Positions 7,421-13,905 of a stretch of DNA of 16,363 bases are shown here, one piece after another; positions within the stretch are counted from its first letter, which is position 1; each line of letters begins with the position of its first letter. Source of the DNA: Pavlovales sp. CCMP2436 (lineage: Eukaryota > Haptophyta > Pavlovophyceae > Pavlovales); NCBI GenBank assembly GCA_026770615.1, contig MU631485.1, positions 159,648 to 176,010 on the forward strand, in the 5' to 3' direction. The notes under the pieces were generated by a model, which made no database searches, was not told the DNA's origin, and saw only the letters and a list, made by a program, of their open reading frames with translations. The translations under genes were made by a program, and so were the position numbers.

Positions 7421-7819
7421 TTAGCTCGTTTTTGTAAAGCCAGTAGATGACAATGTATACAACCCCGTGTTGGCTATGCGCCCGCCCTTTAATATCGTTA
7501 TGAAAAACTTCCAGGCTGCCATAGGTGAATCAACCATGTTCATGATACGCCCTTCTGCGTTCCCCATGATTATTTTAAACGTGTTTGTAGACACAGGATA
7601 TACACTTAGAAGGTGGGCGCCTATAGGGTGTACCGTAATGAACGTGATGTCGGGAACACTGACATACGTGGATCCACTTCCTGCAGTAACCCTCGTGAAA
7701 GTGACCTTGTAGAAGCGATAAGCTATATGATCTGTTGTAACATCAAAAGCCGCTGCAATGTTGGAAGACCAGTTTGTTTTTTCATATGATTGAATGTCGG
7801 TGAATGTTGTGTCATTATA
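7421..7819 (-). CDS. Downstream part of the fibre-like gene after a frame change
   Basis: This 132-codon open frame has no start of its own near its 5' end and begins exactly where the fibre-like frame (7815-9947) stops, in the +1 frame. Its first ~65 residues complete the F5/8C (discoidin) fold: a DTTFTDI segment, an NWSSNIAAAFDV segment and the strand AYRFYKVTFTRV, which is typical of the C-terminal half of this domain. A further ~65 residues of unknown type follow up to the TAA at 7421-7423. I read it as part of one gene of roughly 840 codons broken at about 7818. The break may be programmed +1 frameshifting, a mutation or a sequencing error. Confidence 0.65.
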   Translation of the reverse strand, partial: YNDTTFTDIQSYEKTNWSSNIAAAFDVTTDHIAYRFYKVTFTRVTAGSGSTYVSVPDITFITVHPIGAHLLSVYPVSTNTFKIIMGNAEGRIMNMVDSPMAAWKFFITILKGGRIANTGLYTLSSTGFTKTS

Positions 7820-9947
7820 GACCAGACAAGGTCCATGCTGTGGGTGCAGTTACACCAGGGTAGCGAGTACTGCCTTCAAAGCGCAACGAAGAAATCTTCA
7901 ATGCTTGTGGATACTCTATTGTCAGAGATTGAGACCCAACTCCCGCCGATGTGAAAGTTCCTTCAGCCGACCCCCAGTAGGTGCTCGAGTTCTTATCAAA
8001 AGCTGCGTTTGCGGCGTACAATGCGTTGTTTTGATACGTAGAACTACTTACAACTCGCCATCCATCACTATTATTCCAGTCGATGCTTGTTGAAATATTG
8101 ATGTTATTTACAAACGCCGGGCTGTTTTTAATGAACACCTCTATGTCTTCAGTACTGTACGCTGGTACCACATTGAGCTGGACATCCCCGCTTGGGTTGT
8201 CAGTAGTTATAAGCCACGAGTCTAATGTAGCCGTGCAGCTAACAATATTTATTTTTTCTTGTAGTGTGTATAATAAATCTTCGATACGTTCGATTGAGTT
8301 AACCACGTTCGGGGTTGTTCCGTTGGCTATTTTTCCATATAGCGCATTGAAATAAGAATTATTGTTTAGTTCCGTTTGAATGATCTTTAGCGAGAAATCC
8401 TCTAGTGTAATATCCCGCGAGCTGTCACTCTTCATAATTAATGAACTAACCGGTGTAATTACGCCTGTGTACGTTCCTGATGCAAATGAACCACCACAAA
8501 CACGCAGGACCGGTCTGTAAATTCGTGAATAAATAACAGACAATTCGCCTACCTCTGTATCTCGTACAACCTCTGTTTCGTTGGAGAAAAACTTGACATC
8601 ATTTGAGTGCTTAATAATCACTGTGAATTTCCTTTTTATTGAGGTACGATAATCTTCAACAGTCGGAGATATATCAAAAACCACCTGGCGTGGAACCACT
8701 CCATTTGACCCTGTTATAAAGACGTCTAATTTTACTGTTTGAAAAAAGAAACCTGCTACATTTGGAAAAGTGAGAGGCCAGTCACTCATCGATTCAGGTC
8801 GAGGTACAGGAGCAGACCAGCCAGGGTTCAAATACGATGGCGTTCTTTGCATACCTATATGATCCTTGCTGGCGTCATCTCCGTCCCACCTGCTAAACCA
8901 CCCAAACCCCTCTGGTAAACCGTAATCTGTGCTGTAATCAAACACCGGCGCAAATTTACCTGTGTTAATGTTGTATGTCAACGTGAGATGCCCGAAGCTA
9001 GTACCATCTACAAAAACCCGCATTTGATCGTTCCACTTGACGATCATCTGTGCTGGTGTATCATCGGGACTCCAGTAGAACCATCGTGCAAAGTTCACAT
9101 CTGGATTCAGGGTGTTTCTCCTTACTAGAACACCTAAAACTGGAAGTGGGTCTGGAAGTGGTAAGTTGCGCAGTTTTACTGTGTACGTTGATGAGAGCGG
9201 GTCACTTAACGTTTCTGATTGCAATTTAAATGTATCGCCGATTAATGCCACTGTTCCTTCTGTGAATGATGAATCCTCTGCGAGTGTAAACTGCAAGCCA
9301 ATTGAGTTTGTCATTGCTGTTTCCAAATCGGTGCTCAGTTTCAACTCGGAAACGTACGTCAGGGGTGATTCAAAAATACTAGAATCGAAGGGCAAAACGA
9401 GTTCTGTGCCTGTTTGCGTTGAAATGAATGTATTCGGGAATGGGCGAGGAGCCATGTTGGTTTGCCAGAATATATTCGGTGAGCTCGTTAGCAACAAACC
9501 CAGGGTACTTTTTGCCTGGTCGCTACCAAAGTCACGGTCAACCTGGTAAAACACATCAGTAATGCTTCCATAATCCAGGTCTTTATTGTACACTGCACTG
9601 AACTTGTTTGTGGTTGAAATAAACACGAGATCGCAATGGCCGAAACTCACAGACGAATTAGATGGCCGCATCTGAGCTTTCCACTTATTCACGATGGACG
9701 ATGACGAGTCTTCAGATGACCAAACGAAATCACGAGTGTAGGACGATCCAGGTATGTTTTTTATCAATTTGATGGTTAAAATTTCAGGGACTACTGTTCG
9801 GAGGAGAACCTTAGCCGGGTCACGTGTTTTGTTTTGCTCTTCATCGTGGCTGCTCAAATTTAGGTGAGTAGTCGTAGACGTATTTATTATCAGAGGAACT
9901 TGAAGCGGCTTTGTTTTGTTTTGTAATTGTCCGAAAACGTTTGCCAT
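7815..9947 (-). CDS. Fibre-like structural protein with duplicated domain and F5/8C domain
   Basis: The 710-residue protein is Ser/Thr/Asn-rich and beta-strand-rich. It holds two related copies of a module: residues 73-127 and 288-343 share RDFVWS/RWFYWS, IVNKWKAQM/IVKWNDQM, SFGH, NKFSAVY/GKFAPVF and DYG. Residues ~400-610 are unassigned. From ~622 an F5/8C (discoidin-like) domain begins (DGWRVVSSSTY, AAFDKNSSTYWGS, SLTIEYPQALKISSLRFEGS), and is cut by a TAA at 7815-7817 in mid-domain; the rest lies in the +1 frame (7421-7819). F5/8C domains bind glycans or lipids, so a surface spike for host attachment is likely. No signal peptide is seen, as expected for a capsid protein made in the cytosol. 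The ATG follows AAATAAAAATAT (9973-9984) by 25 nt. Confidence 0.7.
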   Translation of the reverse strand: MANVFGQLQNKTKPLQVPLIINTSTTTHLNLSSHDEEQNKTRDPAKVLLRTVVPEILTIKLIKNIPGSSYTRDFVWSSEDSSSSIVNKWKAQMRPSNSSVSFGHCDLVFISTTNKFSAVYNKDLDYGSITDVFYQVDRDFGSDQAKSTLGLLLTSSPNIFWQTNMAPRPFPNTFISTQTGTELVLPFDSSIFESPLTYVSELKLSTDLETAMTNSIGLQFTLAEDSSFTEGTVALIGDTFKLQSETLSDPLSSTYTVKLRNLPLPDPLPVLGVLVRRNTLNPDVNFARWFYWSPDDTPAQMIVKWNDQMRVFVDGTSFGHLTLTYNINTGKFAPVFDYSTDYGLPEGFGWFSRWDGDDASKDHIGMQRTPSYLNPGWSAPVPRPESMSDWPLTFPNVAGFFFQTVKLDVFITGSNGVVPRQVVFDISPTVEDYRTSIKRKFTVIIKHSNDVKFFSNETEVVRDTEVGELSVIYSRIYRPVLRVCGGSFASGTYTGVITPVSSLIMKSDSSRDITLEDFSLKIIQTELNNNSYFNALYGKIANGTTPNVVNSIERIEDLLYTLQEKINIVSCTATLDSWLITTDNPSGDVQLNVVPAYSTEDIEVFIKNSPAFVNNINISTSIDWNNSDGWRVVSSSTYQNNALYAANAAFDKNSSTYWGSAEGTFTSAGVGSQSLTIEYPQALKISSLRFEGSTRYPGVTAPTAWTLSGL

Positions 9948-9954
9948 TTCAGAA

Positions 9955-9984
9955 TGTATATATTAGCACCATATATTTTTATTT
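9955..9984 (-). promoter_or_regulatory. Putative promoter of the fibre-like gene
   Basis: On the minus strand AAATAAAAATAT (9984-9973) is followed by an AT-rich stretch and TATACA (9960-9955), 7 nt before the ATG at 9947. This matches the arrangement before the capsid gene at 13906. Confidence 0.55.
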
Positions 9985-10039
9985 ATAGCCCTGCATATTT
10001 TTTTTGATTTTTTTTTCCCTTTCTTTCTTACACATAGAA

Positions 10040-11230
10040 CTACGGGACAATGCTCTTGTGCACGCCGTATACCGCACCTATGGCAATTCGCGCTCTGATG
10101 TTCTGCAAATCTCCATATCGATCCAGAATTGGCCTCATCAGTTCGGGGTAATCCACAAGACGCTGTCTCTGTTCCTCTTCCTCGGCAGGGCTTGGCCGGA
10201 AGTTACGTCTGTCGCTCATGAGACGCATTGTCGCGTAATCAGCCGCGCTAAAATCTATGTTCAATCTTTCAATGTCGACCTGACGAGCCATCACCTTCTG
10301 TTTGTTGACACCGGCTGGACGAGCCGTCCTTGATCCAGATCCCCGAGATGTACCAGTTTCGTATGAGACAGGTGGCGTTGAGGGTGAAGGAGGTCCCTTT
10401 GTTGCTGCAGATGTTGGTGCAGATGTTGGTGCAGATGATGATACGGTTGATGGACCAGCTAGCGAAGTGGGTATGAACGCCAGGGGTGGTGGCTGCTGCG
10501 ACTGCCTCTGGGACGATGACGAGCCTTGTTGTGATCTAATAAAATCGATTGGCTGGGGAGGGCCAAACAGAGGTCGAAATGGAGTCATGGGAGCCGCGGG
10601 TGGTCTCAGCGGCGCTACAGCGACAATAGGAGGTGCCTGGAAGCCTCGTACCACTCCGTAAGGTGGCTGGGGACGTTGATCTGGAGGCAGCACACCGCTC
10701 GAGTTCGGAATTATTGGTGGACCTTGAACGGCCGTCGACAGTGGTACACGGGAGTAGAAGACTTGATCGCCTCGCCCACCAGATACGGCCCCTCGTGGAT
10801 TTACAAAGCCTTGGGTGGTATTACTGTTTGAAGGTCTATCCCGACCACTTAGCAACGGCGTCACCATTCGAGCTGGGATTATAGATCGATTGAGTACAGG
10901 CTGACCACTCACATTGTTCAGCACGTCATCGTACACCCCTGCGTCTTTGTATGCAGTATATATATTTTTGGGTTCGCGTGGGAGGCGAGGAAGGTCGATT
11001 TGAGGTATGGTGTCAATTAGGATAGGTCGAACGCTGTACACCAAATACTCGCTAAATTCATGATGCCGCGGGCCGGTCATATACGTGGGCGCGATCTTGC
11101 CTTTATGAAAAATCGGGTGCATGGCCCCCTCGTACGGTCGACCGTTGAGCAAGTAATGCGTAACTCTATGGCGAGGGTCTGTGTCCGTTAGCGCTAGGAG
11201 TCTGTCGCGGTTGAGATTGTTCACGGCCAT
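10040..11230 (-). CDS. Proline-rich protein of unknown function, probably virion-associated
   Basis: I do not recognise this 396-residue protein. Residues 1-~115 are mixed and probably folded. Residues ~120-310 are Pro/Ser/Gln/Gly-rich and probably disordered, with a short SAPTSAPTSAATK repeat. Residues ~315-396 are charged and helix-prone (an AEEEEQRQRL run, then DRYGDLQNIRARIAIGAVYG). Its place between the packaging ATPase and the fibre-like gene suggests a minor structural or scaffold protein; this is inference from position and composition. The stop is at 10040 and the start at 11230. The start lies 21 nt after AAAATAAAATCT and just after an AGAGTACA box. Antisense frames over the repetitive Pro region are shadows. 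Confidence 0.6.
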   Translation of the reverse strand: MAVNNLNRDRLLALTDTDPRHRVTHYLLNGRPYEGAMHPIFHKGKIAPTYMTGPRHHEFSEYLVYSVRPILIDTIPQIDLPRLPREPKNIYTAYKDAGVYDDVLNNVSGQPVLNRSIIPARMVTPLLSGRDRPSNSNTTQGFVNPRGAVSGGRGDQVFYSRVPLSTAVQGPPIIPNSSGVLPPDQRPQPPYGVVRGFQAPPIVAVAPLRPPAAPMTPFRPLFGPPQPIDFIRSQQGSSSSQRQSQQPPPLAFIPTSLAGPSTVSSSAPTSAPTSAATKGPPSPSTPPVSYETGTSRGSGSRTARPAGVNKQKVMARQVDIERLNIDFSAADYATMRLMSDRRNFRPSPAEEEEQRQRLVDYPELMRPILDRYGDLQNIRARIAIGAVYGVHKSIVP

Positions 11231-11236
11231 TGATGT

Positions 11237-11263
11237 CTGTACTCTGTGCCGAGATTTTATTTT
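11237..11263 (-). promoter_or_regulatory. Putative promoter of the proline-rich protein gene
   Basis: On the minus strand AAAATAAAATCT is followed by ATCTC, a 5-nt spacer (GGCAC) and AGAGTACAG, ending 6 nt before the ATG at 11230. It is the only minus-strand member of the dyad-bearing group otherwise found before 383, 960 and 5676. Confidence 0.55.
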
Positions 11264-12018
11264 AATCTGTAAGTAAGCTTTGCAAATTTGTTGTAAATAA
11301 GTGCGTTCCCGACGTCTATAAACATGAACTGGTGCGAGTCTCCTCCAGGCTTGAAAACGTGGTTGTACAGTTCTTGAAATTCAATTTTACTACGTGGCAC
11401 GAGCTCGTCTCTGATGCTTTCCAGCTCTCGCAAATTAGAAACACGGAATAAAAAGAGGGCACTCACCAGCTTACGGATAGTTAGTGGTATCGAGCGGTAC
11501 GTCTGGCTGATAACCCACACACTCACCCGCAAATGCCGTCGATTTGATATCAATTTTTCAAGTGCCGATCTAAGCGCATTTTCTTTAAGGCTCGACATGA
11601 AGTCGTCGATGATGATTAGACTATTTTGCCTTTTCTTGGACGCAGCCTCGAGCTTTACGATCACTGCATCGAGTGTTGCCTTATCAAGCTCGTGGCTTAC
11701 TTTATCGTGATTTCTGAAAGGTGAGTCGCTCATCGATGCAAAACTCGTAGCCGGCACAAACAAAAAGACGTGGTCGTAGACACCAGTATACACTTTTGGA
11801 GATGTCTGTGTAAGCATAGCAATTGACAAACTCGTTTTACCAGATCTCGGCGGTCCTAAGAAGCATGCAAACATGTGTTGCGCGGGTAAGGGCGACGGGA
11901 TATCACCTAGAGCGTTGTCGACATCAAACCTGGGAATTGTCAGCTGTATATTGTTGGTCTCCTCTATAACTTTGTCGGTCGAATTATTTGCCAGGTCTTC
12001 CTTGGTATTTACTTCCAT
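11257..12018 (-). CDS. A32-like genome-packaging ATPase
   Basis: This 253-residue P-loop ATPase belongs to the FtsK/HerA-like packaging ATPase group found in double-jelly-roll viruses. Walker A is GPPRSGKTS (55-63, K61) and Walker B is LIIIDDF with D138-D139. A downstream VWVISQTYRSIPLTIRK segment carries the sensor-like Gln and conserved Arg. It would pump the genome into the preformed capsid using ATP. I place the start at the ATG at 12018. An upstream in-frame ATG at 12060 would add 14 lysine-rich residues encoded by the 16-nt T/A tract and overlap the stop of the neighbouring gene, so it is unlikely. A TATTATATAG box lies 9-18 nt before the chosen ATG. The size and motif order are normal for the family. 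Confidence 0.9.
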   Translation of the reverse strand: MEVNTKEDLANNSTDKVIEETNNIQLTIPRFDVDNALGDIPSPLPAQHMFACFLGPPRSGKTSLSIAMLTQTSPKVYTGVYDHVFLFVPATSFASMSDSPFRNHDKVSHELDKATLDAVIVKLEAASKKRQNSLIIIDDFMSSLKENALRSALEKLISNRRHLRVSVWVISQTYRSIPLTIRKLVSALFLFRVSNLRELESIRDELVPRSKIEFQELYNHVFKPGGDSHQFMFIDVGNALIYNKFAKLTYRLK

Positions 12019-12041
12019 TTTGAAGCTATATAATACACCTA

Positions 12042-12057
12042 TTTTTTTTTTTTTTTT
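12042..12057. repeat. 16-nt homopolymer T/A tract
   Basis: A run of 16 T (A on the minus strand) separates the stop of the ORF without ATG (TGA at 12059-12057) from the ATPase start at 12018. It is a likely site of slippage or of length error in sequencing. Confidence 0.85.
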
Positions 12058-12533
12058 CAAACATAACGAATCGATATAGGAGGCTTTTCATAATATCGAA
12101 ATGGGGGTGGATTAACTACGCTCGATGAACCCTCCGTCTCGTGAGCTTGCTGGACTGGTGGAGCCGCTTGTGGTACCGATGGTGCTGGAGTGACAGTGAA
12201 GCCATATTTTGCCGACAGCTTTATCGCCAGGGCGAACTCGTCAAGTGCAGCTTTTTCGCGTGCTTTCTCATCAGCAGCCTCAACCCTGAGTGCTTTGGCG
12301 TCCGCAAGAATCTCAACTCGCCTTTTATTAGCTGCCAAATAGTTGAGGCGCTGCTTCTCGCTTGGGATGCGTTTTGGCTTGGCCGGTGGGGGTGCGTCTG
12401 GGGTAGCGGTCGAGGCTGGCGGGGTGGTGACCGGTGTAGGCTCGATAGTTACTTTTTCGATTTCTAGCGGTGTGTGATGTTCGGCAATGGAAACTGTCGC
12501 CGATTCCTCGGTAACTTTGCTCTTTTTCTCCGT
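12057..12533 (-). CDS. Pro-rich/helical protein with no ATG; ACG start proposed
   Basis: The minus frame is open from 12566 to the TGA at 12059-12057 and has no ATG. It still looks like protein: a charged N-terminus, a Pro/Thr/Ala-rich linker (about 12370-12445), a charged helix (LAANKRRVEILADAKALRVE and onward, about 12225-12338), then a second Pro-rich tail. A perfect AAATAAAAATCT lies on the minus strand at 12572-12561. With the usual 20-27 nt spacing the start falls at about 12533, where the codon is ACG in good context (G at -3, G at +4), giving about 158 residues. ATA at 12542 and TTG at 12338 are alternatives. The neighbours are the packaging ATPase and, divergently, the penton-like gene, so a minor virion or assembly protein is plausible. 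I do not recognise a family. Confidence 0.55.
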   Translation of the reverse strand, partial: TEKKSKVTEESATVSIAEHHTPLEIEKVTIEPTPVTTPPASTATPDAPPPAKPKRIPSEKQRLNYLAANKRRVEILADAKALRVEAADEKAREKAALDEFALAIKLSAKYGFTVTPAPSVPQAAPPVQQAHETEGSSSVVNPPPFRYYEKPPISIRYV

Positions 12534-12560
12534 GACAAATATAGCTCTATCAATACCTTT

Positions 12561-12633
12561 AGATTTTTATTTGCACTCGGCACTTTTCTTTTCTTTTGTT
12601 TTGTTTTGTTTACAATTAAATAAAAATATACAC
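12561..12633. promoter_or_regulatory. Divergent promoter region between virion gene blocks
   Basis: This short intergenic region holds two outward-facing copies of the recurrent element: AAATAAAAATCT on the minus strand (12572-12561) and AAATAAAAATATACAC on the plus strand (12618-12633), with a T/C-rich TTTTGTTTTG tract between. No gene ends here, so the AATAAA inside these copies cannot be serving as a poly(A) signal. That supports a promoter role. The plus copy is only 6 nt from the ATG at 12636, closer than at other genes. Confidence 0.6.
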
Positions 12634-12635
12634 GC

Positions 12636-13427
12636 ATGCTATATCGTCCCATACTGGTGCTACACCGCCTCTATCTCTCTAGCGACCAGGCCGACAAGTA
12701 CCCGCTGGGCGTAGACAGAACGGACAGCGTTGTATTCGATCTATCACCGGGTATCTCGCTCTCAGGTCGTGAATCCATGTATGTACGTCTCGAGTCATGT
12801 TCAATTCCGATTATTCAGCCAAACGTAAACGAGGCAAATAATACTTTTGTGCTGCTCCTTGCCGGGGACGAGCTTTCGGTCGTTACGATCCCGCCTGCGC
12901 AATACACAAGCGGGGAGGCCCTTTCCAGCGCGATAAACTCTACTTCGCAAATGTTGTCCGCGGGTGTGAGCTCTTCATTCGACTCGGCGACTAACAAGCT
13001 CACATTTGCGCACGGTCAAGGAGGAAACATATCGTTAGCCACTAACGAGAGCACCACCGCCCACAAGGTCCTTGGAATGAACAAAAACTTCAATATCACG
13101 ATTCCTTCGGGAACTCCGACGACTGCACCGCGCATGATCGATCTCGGTGGAGCCCGCTCCGTCTTTGTGGCGAGTGAGAGTTTCGAGTTGGATGTGCAGG
13201 ATTCGCTCAGTCGCACGGGTGAAAACACCACCAATCTTCTCGCATCCGTGCCCGTGAACGTCGCATACGGCGATATACAGGTTTTCAAATCGGACTCGGC
13301 CCCTTATATGAACGCACGACGTAGAAATCTTAGCAGTGTTGTGGTTTCTCTTTTGGACGAGAATCAGCTGCCATACAATACTCAAGGGTTATCGTGGTCG
13401 GTGGTGTTAGATGTCATGATCGACTAG
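12636..13427 (+). CDS. Penton-like (single jelly-roll) minor capsid protein
   Basis: This 263-residue beta-rich protein has the features of penton proteins in polinton-like viruses and relatives. It has a short N-terminal arm, then VFDLSPGISLSGRESMYVRLESCSIPI-like strands (only part quoted), then an IPPAQYTSGEALSSAIN segment (IPxGxY...L..AIN) followed by a SSSFDSATNKLTFAHG hairpin. It would form capsid vertices next to the major capsid protein encoded 0.5 kb downstream on the same strand. The ATG is only 3 nt after a TATACA box, implying a very short leader; a later start cannot be excluded, though the next in-frame Met is near 12779. Identification rests on pattern and gene order. Confidence 0.6.
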   Translation: MLYRPILVLHRLYLSSDQADKYPLGVDRTDSVVFDLSPGISLSGRESMYVRLESCSIPIIQPNVNEANNTFVLLLAGDELSVVTIPPAQYTSGEALSSAINSTSQMLSAGVSSSFDSATNKLTFAHGQGGNISLATNESTTAHKVLGMNKNFNITIPSGTPTTAPRMIDLGGARSVFVASESFELDVQDSLSRTGENTTNLLASVPVNVAYGDIQVFKSDSAPYMNARRRNLSSVVVSLLDENQLPYNTQGLSWSVVLDVMID

Positions 13428-13438
13428 CAACTGGTTTT

Positions 13439-13465
13439 CGATAAATATCTTATGTAATTGTACAC
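13439..13465 (+). promoter_or_regulatory. Putative promoter of the minor virion protein gene
   Basis: CGATAAATATCT (13439-13450) is a variant of the recurrent element, and TTGTACAC ends at 13465. The ATG at 13477 lies 26 nt after the AT-rich element, as for the genes at 960 and 13906. Confidence 0.5.
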
Positions 13466-13476
13466 TTACGAGAGAG

Positions 13477-13821
13477 ATGGGATGGGGAAATTTTGGACGC
13501 AGTATTGCCCGTTGGGGTTCAAACGCTTTGCCTAAATTACAGCAGTTCGGGCGCTCGTCTGGAAATTTTTTACACAACGCGGCTTCCACGGTTAGCAAAA
13601 TCGCTCAGAACGCACGTCTTGGGCTTACTGCGATCGAGAATAGTGAGCTCGGTAGGATCCCGGGAGCGGGTGAGGCCCTGGGCTTCGGAAGAGATGTTCT
13701 AAACGGTCTGTCTGCAGGCGCCAGAGTAGCAGGTCAGGTTGGCAATTTCGCAAGTGGTGTGGGAGCCAGTAAAGAGTTGCGGTGTCTCACGAGCCAGTTT
13801 GAGCGGTTGGCCAACTCTTAG
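13477..13821 (+). CDS. Small Gly/Ala-rich minor virion protein
   Basis: This 114-residue basic protein is rich in Gly, Ala, Ser and Asn, starts MGWGNFGRSIARWG, and is made of amphipathic helix-like segments with a GAGEALGFG turn near the middle. Small proteins of this composition, encoded between penton and major capsid genes, are common in double-jelly-roll viruses, where they act as internal, membrane-active or cement proteins (compare adenovirus pVI). I see no diagnostic motif, so the role is inferred from composition and position. It lies 49 nt after the penton-like gene and 84 nt before the major capsid gene, on the same strand. No transmembrane segment is obvious. Confidence 0.6.
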   Translation: MGWGNFGRSIARWGSNALPKLQQFGRSSGNFLHNAASTVSKIAQNARLGLTAIENSELGRIPGAGEALGFGRDVLNGLSAGARVAGQVGNFASGVGASKELRCLTSQFERLANS

Positions 13822-13867
13822 CCTATGTGACGTCGTTTGGCGTCGCTTACCAAAAAAAAATAAAACG

Positions 13868-13893
13868 AAATAAAAATCTTTACTACTTATACA
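13868..13893 (+). promoter_or_regulatory. Putative promoter of the major capsid gene
   Basis: AAATAAAAATCT (13868-13879) is identical to the elements at 922-933 and, on the minus strand, 12572-12561. TATACA follows, then the ATG at 13906, 26 nt after the AT-rich element. Confidence 0.6.
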
Positions 13894-13905
13894 AAGCAAA
13901 ATTCG

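Noticed and set aside
7467..7712. 81-codon plus-strand frame between the lipase-like and fibre-like genes
   Set aside because: The minus strand here encodes the continuation of the F5/8C domain, which explains the openness better.
9112..9549. 145-codon plus-strand frame inside the fibre-like gene
   Set aside because: It is fully antisense to a well-supported gene with a duplicated module and shows no pattern of its own.
12016..12060. Packaging ATPase starting at the upstream ATG at 12060
   Set aside because: It would encode a lysine run from the homopolymer and overlap the neighbouring stop. The ATG at 12018 follows a TATA-like box.
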